From NCBI RefSeq assembly GCF_000526635.1, contig NZ_JAGL01000008.1:1-64000 (forward strand): a DNA stretch of 64,000 nt, read 5' to 3'. Both the position numbers and the translations under genes were made by a program. The notes under the pieces were generated by a model. That model worked only from the letters and a program-made list of their open reading frames with translations. It was not told the DNA's origin and searched no databases. Positions 16,955 through 26,896 of this stretch are shown in pieces. Position 1 is the first letter of the stretch; each line of letters begins with the position of its first letter. Source of the DNA: Aminobacter sp. J41. GTDB lineage: Bacteria; Pseudomonadota; Alphaproteobacteria; Rhizobiales; Rhizobiaceae.

Positions 16955-17596
16955 CTAAAGTCCTAGCATCACGCGCACGATCGGCTCGATGCCGCGGCCG
17001 ATGGCACGTGTGTTTTCGGCGTCGAGATGGACGCCGTCGACGGGTGTTGTTCTTGCGACCGAGCCTGCATCGAAGAAGCCGCAACCGACTTCATCAGCGA
17101 GATCGGCATAAAGGCTCGCCAGAATCTGCGACTGCTCGACCCCGCCGGCGAACATCGCCGCATATTCGGGGTTGGCGGTTTCGCAAAGCGGCGGCGGAGC
17201 GACAATCAGGACGGCGGGCGGTTCTTCCGATCCGTCCCGCGTCGGGCTGGTCCTGACAATCTCCACCAGGCGACGCATTCCCTGCATGGCCGCAAGCGCC
17301 GTACCGGCAATCGCCGGTTTCATGTCGTTCGACCCGAGCATGATGATGACGAGGTCCAGCGGCGCGTGGGTGTAGAGTGACGTCGGCAGGATCCGCACGC
17401 CGTTGCGGTCGCACGCGGCCAGATGTTCATCGAAGCCGGTGGTGCGGCCGCGCAGGCCATCGGTGATCACCTCGACATCCGGCCCAAGCGCCTTCTGCAG
17501 CACGTTCGGCCAGCGGTCCTCGTAGGCGTGCCGGCCGCCGGTCTCGGCGTTGGAACCCCAGGTGATCGAGTCGCCGTAGCAAAGAATGGTCTTCAT
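16955..17596 (-). CDS. SGNH/GDSL hydrolase
   Basis: A 213-residue SGNH-type esterase. Block I is CYGDSITWG (Ser nucleophile at about residue 9), block III GSNDMKP (Asn oxyanion), and block V DGVHLDAEN supplies Asp and His. No signal peptide, so probably cytoplasmic. The start at 17596 (MKTILCYGD) matches the family; a TTG at 17626 would add ten residues. It sits between DUF308 and lpdA within the pdh cluster, a common rhizobial placement without a known metabolic reason. Confidence 0.9.
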   Translation of the reverse strand: MKTILCYGDSITWGSNAETGGRHAYEDRWPNVLQKALGPDVEVITDGLRGRTTGFDEHLAACDRNGVRILPTSLYTHAPLDLVIIMLGSNDMKPAIAGTALAAMQGMRRLVEIVRTSPTRDGSEEPPAVLIVAPPPLCETANPEYAAMFAGGVEQSQILASLYADLADEVGCGFFDAGSVARTTPVDGVHLDAENTRAIGRGIEPIVRVMLGL

Positions 17597-17622
17597 CGGT
17601 GTGTCTACCTGATCCGTTTCAC

Positions 17623-18168
17623 TCAACGGAGATTACGCAGTCCGATAGCGGTGAAAAGGAACAGGACACCGTTCGAGATCAGTTCGATGCCGAGGAGGAT
17701 GCCAAGAACCTGCGTCGCGGCAGAAAGGATGTCCGCGAGGATCATGATGCCCAGCACCAGCGACACGATGCCGGAAAGGAGCACCCAACCCCACCCCGTC
17801 AGCGGCCGCAGCGAGAAGGACAGCATGATCTTGACGATGCCCGTCACCAGGAAGAGCACGGCGACCAGGATAGTCAGCGAGATCATCCCCGCCAGCGGAT
17901 CGAAGATCAGCGACAGGCCGACGGCCAGTGTCAGCAGGCCGAAGAGCAGCGCCCAGATGAAGCCGCCCCAGCCCTTGATCTGGAACGACTGGAACACCTG
18001 AAGCGCACCGAGGAAGGCAAACGCCCATCCGGCCATTAAGGTCGCGGTCAGTGTAGCCGCCAACGGATTGAGCAGCGCCAGAACGCCGCCGATCAGGGAG
18101 ATGACGGCGAAAGCCGCCATCCATCCCCACGATTTCCTCAGGCCTGCCTCAATAGCTGTCATCGTCAT
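17623..18168 (-). CDS. HdeD/DUF308 family membrane protein
   Basis: A 181-residue integral membrane protein with six predicted hydrophobic segments in three DUF308 repeats (for example WMAAFAVISLIGGVLALLNP and LVLGIMILADILSAATQVLG). HdeD-type proteins are linked to acid resistance in enterobacteria; the alphaproteobacterial role is unknown. The start at 18168 has GAGGA 7 nt upstream. It lies between pdhC and the SGNH hydrolase. Confidence 0.88.
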   Translation of the reverse strand: MTMTAIEAGLRKSWGWMAAFAVISLIGGVLALLNPLAATLTATLMAGWAFAFLGALQVFQSFQIKGWGGFIWALLFGLLTLAVGLSLIFDPLAGMISLTILVAVLFLVTGIVKIMLSFSLRPLTGWGWVLLSGIVSLVLGIMILADILSAATQVLGILLGIELISNGVLFLFTAIGLRNLR

Positions 18169-18211
18169 CGAACCGTCCTCCACAGCAGGTGCCGGGCTCA
18201 GTGCCCGGCAC

Positions 18212-19588
18212 TCAGACGAGCATCGAGAATGGCGCCTCCACGTAGCGCTTGAAAGCTGCGAGCAGCTCGGCACCAAGGGCACCGTCAACCGCGCGGTGGT
18301 CGGTCGACAGGGTCACCGACATCACGTTGGCGACGACGATCTGGCCATCCTTGACCACTGCCCGCTCCTCGCCCGCGCCAACGGCCAGAATGGTCGCGTG
18401 CGGCGGGTTGATGACGGCAGCAAAGTCCTTGATGCCGAACATACCGAGGTTGGACACGGCGGTGGTGCCGCCCTGGTACTCTTCCGGCTTCAGCTTGCGG
18501 GCACGGGCGCGCGCGGCAAGGTCCTTCATCTCATTGGAGATGGCGGACAGGGTCTTTTCCTCGGCCTTGCGGACGATCGGGGTGATCAGGCCGCCCGGGA
18601 TCGACACCGCCACGCCGACGTCGGCATGCTTGTGCTTGAGCATGCCGCCCTCGGTCCACGATACGTTCGCATCCGGAACCGCCTTCAGCGCAAGCGCCAT
18701 GGCCTTGATGACCATGTCGTTGACGGAGAGCTTGTAGGCCGGAACCTCGCCCTTCTCCGTCTTGATCATCGGAGCTGCGTCGTTGAGCTGCTTGCGCAGG
18801 GCGAGCAGCGCGTCGATCTCGCAGTCCAGCGTGAGGTAGAAGTGTGGAACGGTGCTCTTTGCCTCGACCAGACGGCGCGCGATGGTCTTGCGCATGCTGT
18901 CGTGCGGGATGACCTCGTAGGAGCCTTCCTCGAACAGCTTGAGGACGGCTTCGTCCGACATACCCTTCGGAGCCGCAGCAGGCGCAGCGGCCGGTGCTTC
19001 GCCCCCCCTGGCAGCCGGAGCGGCCTTGGTGACACCACCGGCAATCGCAGCCTCGACGTCAGCCTTCACGACACGGCCCTTCGGACCGGTGCCGGTGATA
19101 GCGGAAATGTCGACACCCGCATCCTTGGCGATGCGCCGAGCGAGCGGCGACGCAAAGGTGCGCTCGCCGGAAGCTGCCGGCGCCTGAGGAGCCGCGGGAG
19201 TCGGAGCAGCAGCAACCGGTGCCGGGGCAGCGGCAGGAGCAGATTCGTGCTTGGCCGGCTCGGCCTTGGGAGCCTCAGCCTTCGGAGCCTCTGCCTTGGG
19301 TGCGGGAGCCGCGGTTACGCCAGCAGCGGCGGCCGCCGCATCCTCGCCTTCTTCGGCGAGGATCGCGATCAGGGTGTTGACCTTGACGCCTTCGGTGCCG
19401 GCCGGAACGACGAGCTTGGCAACGATGCCCTCGTCAACCGCCTCGACTTCCATCGTGGCCTTGTCGGTCTCGATTTCAGCGATGACGTCGCCCGGAGCGA
19501 CCTTGTCGCCTTCCTTGACCAGCCACTTCGCGAGGTTGCCCTCTTCCATCGTCGGCGAAAGCGCCGGCATCGTGATGTTAATCGCCAT
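18212..19588 (-). CDS. pdhC: pyruvate dehydrogenase E2, dihydrolipoamide acetyltransferase
   Basis: A 458-residue E2. One N-terminal lipoyl domain (about 1-78) carries the lipoylated Lys in [11 protein letters not shown] long Ala/Pro/Lys-Glu linker follows, then the peripheral subunit-binding domain [18 protein letters not shown] (about 146-183), a second flexible linker and the catalytic domain with the active-site His in [14 protein letters not shown]. It transfers acetyl from lipoamide to CoA and forms the core of the complex. It starts 13 bp after pdhB. The lipoyl domain is nearly the same as that of PdhB. Confidence 0.97.
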   Translation of the reverse strand: MAINITMPALSPTMEEGNLAKWLVKEGDKVAPGDVIAEIETDKATMEVEAVDEGIVAKLVVPAGTEGVKVNTLIAILAEEGEDAAAAAAGVTAAPAPKAEAPKAEAPKAEPAKHESAPAAAPAPVAAAPTPAAPQAPAASGERTFASPLARRIAKDAGVDISAITGTGPKGRVVKADVEAAIAGGVTKAAPAARGGEAPAAAPAAAPKGMSDEAVLKLFEEGSYEVIPHDSMRKTIARRLVEAKSTVPHFYLTLDCEIDALLALRKQLNDAAPMIKTEKGEVPAYKLSVNDMVIKAMALALKAVPDANVSWTEGGMLKHKHADVGVAVSIPGGLITPIVRKAEEKTLSAISNEMKDLAARARARKLKPEEYQGGTTAVSNLGMFGIKDFAAVINPPHATILAVGAGEERAVVKDGQIVVANVMSVTLSTDHRAVDGALGAELLAAFKRYVEAPFSMLV

Positions 19589-19601
19589 CGATCGCGCTCC
19601 C

Positions 19602-21020
19602 TCAGCGGTAAGTTACGGCTTTCACCGCATCGACAACCTCATCGACGCTCGGCAGCGCCAGCTTCTCGAGGTTGGCCGCGTACGGCATCGGCACGTCCTT
19701 GCCGGCAATGGTGATGACCGGTGCGTCGAGATAGTCGAAGATCTCGCGCTGGACGCGGTTGGCGATGAAGTCACCTACCGACGACTGCGGGAAACCTTCC
19801 TCGACGACGACGAGGCGGTTGGTCTTCTTCACCGATGCGAACACCGTGTCGAAGTCAAGCGGACGGATCGTGCGCAGGTCGATGATCTCGGCGTCGATGC
19901 CCATTGCCGCGAGTTCGGCTTCCGCCTTGACCGCGTAGGTCATGCCGATGCCGAACGAGACGATGGTGACGTCCTTGCCGGTCTTGTGGATGCGCGCCTT
20001 GCCGATCGGCAGCACGAAGTCATCCAGCTTCGGAACTTCGAAGCTCTGGCCGTAGAGGATTTCGTTCTCGAGGAAAATGACCGGGTTCGAATCGCGAATG
20101 GCCGCCTTCAGCAGGCCCTTGGCGTCGGCTGCCGTGTACGGCATCACGACCTTGAGGCCCGGAATGTGGCTGTACCAAGCGGCGTAGCACTGCGAGTGCT
20201 GGGCCGCGACGCGGGCAGCAGCACCGTTCGGGCCGCGGAAGACCATCGGCGCGCCCATCTGGCCGCCGGCCATGTAGAGCGTCTTCGCGGCCGAATTGAC
20301 GATCTGGTCGATCGCCTGCATCGCGAAGTTGAAGGTCATGAACTCGACGATCGGGCGCAGGCCAGCCATAGCCGCACCGACGCCGATGCCGGCAAAGCCG
20401 TGCTCGGTGATCGGGGTATCGACGACGCGGCGCGGGCCGAACTCCTGCAGCAGGCCCTGGGTCACCTTGTAGGCGCCCTGGTACTCGGCAACCTCTTCAC
20501 CCATGATGAAGACGTTCTCGTCGCGGCGCATTTCTTCCGCCATGGCGTCGCGCAGCGCTTCGCGGACGGTCATGGTGACCATCTCGGTGCCGGCAGGGAT
20601 GTCCGGATCGGCGGCGACTTCGCTCTTCGGCGCGGCCGGAACGGTTGCAGCCTTGCTTGCGGTCGGCTCCTCTGCAGCCTCGCGTGCCTTGCCGCCGGCA
20701 TCGTCCGCGGTCGCGGCCGGAGTATCGGCGTCAGCCTTGGCCGCAGGCGCGGCAGCGGGGAGGTCGTCCGCGCTCTCGCCTTCCTGAACGAGGACCGCGA
20801 TCGGCGTGTTCACCTTGACGCCTTCGGTGCCTTCGGCGACCAGGATCTTGCCAAGGATACCTTCATCCACAGCCTCGACTTCCATCGTGGCCTTGTCGGT
20901 TTCGATCTCGGCAATGACGTCACCGGGAGCGACCTTGTCGCCCTCCTTCTTGACCCACTTGGCGAGATTGCCCTCTTCCATGGTCGGCGAGAGAGCGGGC
21001 ATGAGAATTTCGATCGGCAT
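19602..21020 (-). CDS. pdhB: pyruvate dehydrogenase E1 beta with N-terminal lipoyl domain
   Basis: A 472-residue E1-beta of the alphaproteobacterial type, carrying an N-terminal lipoyl domain (about 1-78, Lys in [10 protein letters not shown]) and an acidic Ala-rich linker before the transketolase-like domain (about 150-472). Conserved segments include [33 protein letters not shown] in the pyrimidine domain, and [27 protein letters not shown]. With PdhA it forms the thiamine diphosphate-dependent E1. It lies between pdhA and pdhC. Confidence 0.97.
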   Translation of the reverse strand: MPIEILMPALSPTMEEGNLAKWVKKEGDKVAPGDVIAEIETDKATMEVEAVDEGILGKILVAEGTEGVKVNTPIAVLVQEGESADDLPAAAPAAKADADTPAATADDAGGKAREAAEEPTASKAATVPAAPKSEVAADPDIPAGTEMVTMTVREALRDAMAEEMRRDENVFIMGEEVAEYQGAYKVTQGLLQEFGPRRVVDTPITEHGFAGIGVGAAMAGLRPIVEFMTFNFAMQAIDQIVNSAAKTLYMAGGQMGAPMVFRGPNGAAARVAAQHSQCYAAWYSHIPGLKVVMPYTAADAKGLLKAAIRDSNPVIFLENEILYGQSFEVPKLDDFVLPIGKARIHKTGKDVTIVSFGIGMTYAVKAEAELAAMGIDAEIIDLRTIRPLDFDTVFASVKKTNRLVVVEEGFPQSSVGDFIANRVQREIFDYLDAPVITIAGKDVPMPYAANLEKLALPSVDEVVDAVKAVTYR

Positions 21021-21035
21021 AATCCGCCTCCCCCT

Positions 21036-22082
21036 TTAGAGCAGAATATCGGTGTAGAGCTCGGATGCATCCGGCTCTGGATCGGTCTGCGCGAAGTCGG
21101 CAGCGTCGGCGACGATGTCGCGGACTTCCTTGTCGATCGCCTTCAGATCGTCCTCGGTCGCCCACTTCTTCTGCAGCAGACGAGCCTTGACCTGCTCGAT
21201 CGGGTCGTGCTCCGAGCGCATCTTCTGCACTTCGTCCTTCGAGCGGTACTTTGCCGGGTCGGACATCGAGTGACCGCGATAGCGGTAGGTCTGCATCTCG
21301 AGAATGATCGGCCCATTGCCGCTACGGCACCATTCAACAGCAAGGTCCGACGCAGCCTTCACGGCGCGAACGTCCATGCCATCCACCTGGATGCCCGGAA
21401 TGCGGAACGAGACACCGCGCTGGGCAAAATTGGTCTCAGCCGACGAGCGGGTCACCGCGGTGCCCATGGCGTAGCGGTTATTCTCGATCACGTAGATGAC
21501 GGGGAGCTTCCACAGCGAGGCCATGTTGAAGCTCTCGTAGACCTGACCCTGATTGGCTGCGCCGTCACCGAAGAAGGTCAGCGCAACGTTGTCGTTACCG
21601 CGATACTTGTTCGCAAACGCAAGGCCGGTACCGAGCGAGACCTGCGCACCGACGATGCCGTGACCACCGTAAAAGTTCTTCTCCTTGGAGAACATGTGCA
21701 TGGAGCCGCCCTTGCCCTTGGAGTAGCCTCCACGGCGGCCCGTCAGTTCGGCCATGACGCCGCGCGGGGACATGTCCATCGCCAGCATGTGGCCGTGATC
21801 GCGGTAACCCGTGATCATCTGGTCGCCTTCTTTAATGGCCATGGCCATGCCGGTGACGACCGCTTCCTGTCCGATATAGAGGTGGCAGAAGCCACCGATG
21901 TAGCCCATACCGTAGAGCTGACCCGCCTTCTCTTCGAAGCGGCGGATCAAGAGCATGTCGCGGTAAGCCTTGAGCTCCTGCTCCTTGGAAAATTCAGCTG
22001 GGGCCGGAGTTCTCGGTGCCGGCGGGGTTTTCGAATCCGCCTTGGTTTTCTTGGCGGACGTTTTCCTGGCGGCTGTCGCCAT
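21036..22082 (-). CDS. pdhA: pyruvate dehydrogenase E1 alpha
   Basis: A 348-residue E1-alpha. The thiamine diphosphate/Mg motif GDGAANQGQVYESFNMA ending in ENNRYAMGT is complete, and MRRFEEKAGQLYGMGYIGGFCHLYIGQEA and YRYRGHSMSDPAKYR match the family. The first 25 residues are a Lys/Ala-rich extension. GGGAG about 7 nt before the ATG at 22082 supports the start. First gene of the pdhABC set, transcribed away from a perfect hairpin at 22230-22254. Confidence 0.97.
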   Translation of the reverse strand: MATAARKTSAKKTKADSKTPPAPRTPAPAEFSKEQELKAYRDMLLIRRFEEKAGQLYGMGYIGGFCHLYIGQEAVVTGMAMAIKEGDQMITGYRDHGHMLAMDMSPRGVMAELTGRRGGYSKGKGGSMHMFSKEKNFYGGHGIVGAQVSLGTGLAFANKYRGNDNVALTFFGDGAANQGQVYESFNMASLWKLPVIYVIENNRYAMGTAVTRSSAETNFAQRGVSFRIPGIQVDGMDVRAVKAASDLAVEWCRSGNGPIILEMQTYRYRGHSMSDPAKYRSKDEVQKMRSEHDPIEQVKARLLQKKWATEDDLKAIDKEVRDIVADAADFAQTDPEPDASELYTDILL

Positions 22083-22229
22083 GCTCTCGCTCCCTGTTCT
22101 TCACAGTGTCGTTTGGGAAGGCACGCCATCCCGATCGTGGCGAAAGCTAGCATGTGCAACGTTTGTCCGCCACGCAGAAAATGCATGGGTCACATGCGTA
22201 CAAACATTTCTTTTTACACGTAAATCGGT

Positions 22230-22254
22230 TGATTAACCGCAATTCGGTTAATCA
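22230..22254. terminator. perfect hairpin between ftsB-like gene and pdhA
   Basis: A 10-bp perfect inverted repeat, tgattaaccg / cggttaatca, with a 5-nt loop, 5 bp after the ftsB-like stop and about 150 bp before pdhA. It could end the ftsB-like transcript or serve as an operator for pdhA. The T-tract is weak. Confidence 0.45.
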
Positions 22255-22258
22255 CCGA

Positions 22259-22567
22259 TCAGCGCAGAATGATGACCTCATCAGGCTGGGCGAGGTTCAG
22301 CGCACGGCGCGCATGCTCATCCAGCATGTCCTTCTCCATAAAGCCATCATGTAGGAGCTGGACGCGATTTTCCAGATGCATCCGCTCTTTCGTGATCTGG
22401 GCGAGATTCTGCTCAAGCTGCGCGACACGCTCCTCGAGCTGCATCTTGGCGTTCAGGCCATAGGTGCCGTGGAAGGCGTGGAAGCCGAAATAGGAGAAAA
22501 CCACAGCGGCGATCGCCGGCACGATCAGGGCACCGGTGTTCCGCTTCTTGCGTTGACGTGTCCACAT
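22259..22567 (-). CDS. septum formation initiator family protein (FtsB/DivIC-like)
   Basis: A 102-residue bitopic protein: a short basic cytoplasmic N-terminus (MWTRQRKKRN), one transmembrane helix (about 13-32) and a periplasmic coiled coil (LNAKMQLEERVAQLEQNLAQITKERMHLENRVQLL). This is the FtsB/DivIC layout, in which the protein links FtsL and FtsQ in the divisome. The start MWTRQ at 22567 fits homologues; ATG at 22603 has a slightly better ribosome site and would add 12 residues. It is placed between eno and pdhA, the classical position. Confidence 0.9.
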   Translation of the reverse strand: MWTRQRKKRNTGALIVPAIAAVVFSYFGFHAFHGTYGLNAKMQLEERVAQLEQNLAQITKERMHLENRVQLLHDGFMEKDMLDEHARRALNLAQPDEVIILR

Positions 22568-22682
22568 GGGGATTGGCGCGATACTCGAGAACAATGGCGC
22601 CATTTGATCCCAACATGCTTAAGGGGCGGTTACTTTCGCAACCGCCCCTTCAGATTCATCCGGATCAGAACTGAAGCGCCAG

Positions 22683-24077
<1,395 letters not shown>

Positions 24078-24443
24078 CTACATCCAGTACGGGGGGACGT
24101 TGTAGTAGTTGTACGACGCCTCGCGGACTTTCTCGCCGTCGGAATTCGTCAGCTCGCTGATGTCGTAGACCGGTGCAGCCTCGAGCTGTTCGCGGGTGAA
24201 CGAAACGACATAGCCGCCGCGGCTTGGATCGTAGTCGAGACTCGCCCACGGGACGGCGTGATACTTTTCGCCGATGCCGAGGAAGCCGCCAAAGCCGATC
24301 ACGGCGAACATGATGCTGTTGGACAGCTTGTCCAGCATGACGTCTTCAATCGTACCGATATGGTTGCCTTCGGTGTTGTAGACATCGGTGCCGATGACGC
24401 GCGAAGCCTGGATCGCCTGAGTGTGACCTGATGCTGTAGCCAT
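24078..24443 (-). CDS. PRC-barrel domain protein
   Basis: A 121-residue protein built around one PRC-barrel (ASRVIGTDVYNTEGNHIGTIEDVMLDK, then ISFAVIGFGGFLGIGEKYHAVPW). PRC barrels occur in photosynthetic reaction centre H subunits and the 16S processing factor RimM; small stand-alone versions are common stress-associated proteins in rhizobia. AAGGAG lies 7 nt before the ATG. Monocistronic, with its own terminator. Function unknown. Confidence 0.9.
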   Translation of the reverse strand: MATASGHTQAIQASRVIGTDVYNTEGNHIGTIEDVMLDKLSNSIMFAVIGFGGFLGIGEKYHAVPWASLDYDPSRGGYVVSFTREQLEAAPVYDISELTNSDGEKVREASYNYYNVPPYWM

Positions 24444-24470
24444 TCCGGTGCTCCTTTTGGAATCTTCTCA

Positions 24471-24502
24471 CGCCCCTGTCCCTCATCAATCGGGCAGGGG
24501 CG
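24471..24502. terminator. hairpin after kdsA
   Basis: An imperfect stem, cgcccctg(t)ccc / ggg caggggcg, between kdsA and the PRC-barrel gene, extended by cttct/agaag. Without a T-run it is only a possible terminator for kdsA. Confidence 0.35.
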
Positions 24503-24527
24503 AAGAAGTTCCCGGGCGCCGGGTGCG

Positions 24528-25361
24528 TCAGTTTTGTTTGGCGATGCGGTCGAAGGCCATCAGGCGCTCGAGCAGGCGCGGCATGTCCTTGAGCGCAACC
24601 ATATTCGGTCCATCCGAAGGTGCGTTGTCGGGGTCCTGATGCGTCTCGATGAAGACGCCGGCAACGCCGACGGCCACGGCCGCGCTTGCCAGCGTCTGGA
24701 CGAAGCGGCGCTCGCCACCCGACGAACCACCCTGCCCGCCGGGCTGCTGCACGGAATGGGTGGCGTCGAAGATAACCGGCGCACCGGTTTCCGCCATGAT
24801 GGGCAGCGCGCGCATGTCGGACACCAGCGTATTGTACCCGAACGAGGCACCGCGCTCCGTCACCAGAACATTCGCGTTGCCGGAGCCGGTCACCTTGGCG
24901 ACGACGTTCTTCATGTCCCAGGGCGCGAGGAATTGGCCCTTCTTGACGTTGACGATCTTGCCGGTCTTTGCCGCCGCGATGAGAAGGTCGGTCTGGCGCG
25001 AGAGAAATGCCGGGATCTGCAGGATGTCGACCACCTCGGCAACAATGTTGCACTGCTCCTCGGTGTGAACGTCGGTCAGCATCGGCAGTTCAAGGTCCTT
25101 GCGCAGGTCGGCGAAGACCGGCAGCGCTGCTTCAAGGCCGGCACCGCGCTTTCCAGAAAGCGAGGTGCGGTTCGCTTTGTCGAAAGAGGTCTTGTAGACG
25201 AGACCGATCCCCAGCGACGCACACATTTCCTTCAGCGCGCCGGCAATGTCGAACGCATGCTGTCGGCTTTCGAGCTGGCAGGGACCAGCGATCAGGGCCA
25301 GCGGCGCCGAGTTGGAGAAGACGACGTTGCCTGCGCGGACGGTCGAATTAGGGGAAGTCAT
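24528..25361 (-). CDS. kdsA: 3-deoxy-8-phosphooctulonate synthase
   Basis: A 277-residue KDO-8-phosphate synthase condensing phosphoenolpyruvate with arabinose 5-phosphate for lipopolysaccharide core synthesis. Landmarks are LIAGPCQLESRQHAF, YKTSFDKANRTS, LPMLTDVHTEEQC, FLSRQTDLL and DATHSVQQPGGQGGSSGG. The start at 25361 (MTSPNSTVRAG) has GAGGAA upstream and overlaps the stop of the VOC gene as ATGA, so the longer open frame (to 25559) is spurious. Close to eno, which supplies phosphoenolpyruvate. Confidence 0.97.
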   Translation of the reverse strand: MTSPNSTVRAGNVVFSNSAPLALIAGPCQLESRQHAFDIAGALKEMCASLGIGLVYKTSFDKANRTSLSGKRGAGLEAALPVFADLRKDLELPMLTDVHTEEQCNIVAEVVDILQIPAFLSRQTDLLIAAAKTGKIVNVKKGQFLAPWDMKNVVAKVTGSGNANVLVTERGASFGYNTLVSDMRALPIMAETGAPVIFDATHSVQQPGGQGGSSGGERRFVQTLASAAVAVGVAGVFIETHQDPDNAPSDGPNMVALKDMPRLLERLMAFDRIAKQN

Positions 25362-26197
25362 GGCAATTCCTCGAATATGAAATCCACGCCCTGCCCGGGC
25401 GCAGCCGGAACCCTGATGGCTCCATCGCTCAGGTGCTCGTAGACGATACCGCGACCACTGAACATAGTTTTCGCGAACAAAATATTTGCGATGTGGAAAA
25501 CAATCGCATCGAAACGGGTGGAACTCCCTTGCGTGTGCTCGCGAACCTGAATGGTACAACCGGCGAGCGGCACCGAAAGCTTGCCGCCCTCAGCGTCCAC
25601 CTTGCTGCGGGCAGCCTTCGCCAGAAATTCCGCCAGTTCCCGCGCGCGGGGTGACATCATAATCACGGAGGCGATAGCCTTCGCACCGTTTTCGTGTTTT
25701 TCGAGCTGACTGCGGTCGATCTTCGGCGCCTTGCGACGCTCGCAGGCGAAGAAGTGCAAGTCAGGCGCTGCAGGAGTACCGGCAAAGGCCAGCAGGAAGG
25801 TGGCGATATCCGAACGGCCGCTGGCGTCCATTGACGGACGCGAAAACTCTACCATCGCACCGCCGGAGATACCGGCTTCCCGGAATTCTCGGTCGTCAGC
25901 TTCGGCATCCGTTGTGGCGAAGACCAGGCCGGAGAGCCCCTCGTCGCCCGCCGCAGCCCTGAAGCGCCGATCTGACTGAACAAAGTTGTTGCCGTCCGCG
26001 ATGGCCTTATCGACAACCGCCCTGTCGCCAATTGCCAAAGGTTCGATGAAGGTGCCGTCAGCGAAGTAGATGCAGGCGTTGATCGTTCCGAATGGATGGT
26101 TGCCCTGCGGCGCGACGGTGAACCCCAGCGACGACAGCCGCTCTCGCGCCGTCGCCAACCTGGCAGTAGGCATCACAAGGTGGTCGAGCGCCCGCAT
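25358..26197 (-). CDS. VOC/glyoxalase-like domain protein
   Basis: A 279-residue protein of the glyoxalase_3-like VOC group: RALDHLVMPTARLATARERLSSLGFTVAPQG at the start, then INACIYFADGTFIEPLAI. These proteins probably bind a metal in paired beta-alpha-beta units; substrates are unknown. GAGGGG lies 7 nt before the ATG at 26197. Its last codon overlaps the kdsA start, which couples their translation. Confidence 0.85.
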   Translation of the reverse strand: MRALDHLVMPTARLATARERLSSLGFTVAPQGNHPFGTINACIYFADGTFIEPLAIGDRAVVDKAIADGNNFVQSDRRFRAAAGDEGLSGLVFATTDAEADDREFREAGISGGAMVEFSRPSMDASGRSDIATFLLAFAGTPAAPDLHFFACERRKAPKIDRSQLEKHENGAKAIASVIMMSPRARELAEFLAKAARSKVDAEGGKLSVPLAGCTIQVREHTQGSSTRFDAIVFHIANILFAKTMFSGRGIVYEHLSDGAIRVPAAPGQGVDFIFEELP

Positions 26198-26218
26198 GCC
26201 ATTTCCCCTCGACAAAAA

Positions 26219-26821
26219 TCAGATTGCGCCCTGCGTCCAGGCGATGATTTCGCGCGTGACCTCGGCAAACGCGCGGTCGAGCGCGGCGACATAGGCCTCG
26301 TTGCCGCTGCCGCCGAGAGGCGCCTCGGCAGCAAATGTGCGCTCGGCGCGTACGACACCATTGCGGTCGTTGAGCAGCTTGACATGCAGCCGCACCTCGG
26401 CGCGCGAACCGCCGTCGAGGCGGATGCTAAATGCCCTGACTTCCGTCACAAGCTGGTAGTCGATGGCGAGTCCCTCGCCCGGCTTGCCAACACCGCCGAA
26501 GCGCCCCGAGCCCTGTAGTGCCTCAACGAGCTTGGCCTGGACGAGCCGCGGCAGGCGATCAGCCCACTGCGCCCCCTTGAGATATTCCATTGTCCCTGCA
26601 GTCGGGCGGACGACGATGTTCTCGCTGTCGATCGTCTTGATCGCTGTCGGCTCGGCCACCAGCACCTGCACGCGGGATCGGCGCGGGCCAGCCGCATCCA
26701 CAGTCACCGCATCGAGGTCGAATGTGTCGAGCGGCGCGGGGCCGCCGCCGGGAAACGCTGCGCAACCGGCGAGCATGAGGGCAGACGAAACAAGAAGAAC
26801 CCGTCGACTGATACTGATCAT
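26219..26821 (-). CDS. ABC-type transport auxiliary lipoprotein
   Basis: A 200-residue lipoprotein: signal ISRRVLLVSSALMLAGCAAF with lipobox LAGC (lipidated Cys at 20), then the ABC_trans_aux (YmbA/PqiC-like) domain with VQVLVAEPTAIKTIDSENIVVRP and WADRLPRLVQAKLVEAL. It would sit in the periplasm on a membrane and complete the MCE transporter encoded just upstream (MCE protein, ATPase, permease on the same strand). Role in lipid transport is inferred from the PqiC/Mla parallel. Confidence 0.88.
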   Translation of the reverse strand: MISISRRVLLVSSALMLAGCAAFPGGGPAPLDTFDLDAVTVDAAGPRRSRVQVLVAEPTAIKTIDSENIVVRPTAGTMEYLKGAQWADRLPRLVQAKLVEALQGSGRFGGVGKPGEGLAIDYQLVTEVRAFSIRLDGGSRAEVRLHVKLLNDRNGVVRAERTFAAEAPLGGSGNEAYVAALDRAFAEVTREIIAWTQGAI

Positions 26822-26896
26822 CGTATTCTACTGTCCCCTTCGGTCGCCGGTGCGGATCGCGAGTGCGGCGATTTAAGTGCTGTAGCGCGCTTCAGG

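Noticed and set aside
15566-16966. 466-codon open frame on the + strand
   Set aside because: Antisense to lpdA; Asp/Arg/Leu-rich shadow translation.
18068-19714. 548-codon open frame on the + strand
   Set aside because: Antisense to pdhC, with low-complexity Arg/Gly/Ser-rich translation and no domain.
19251-22223. 990-codon open frame on the + strand
   Set aside because: Antisense to pdhC, pdhB and pdhA, whose domains are unmistakable; a product of GC-rich third positions.
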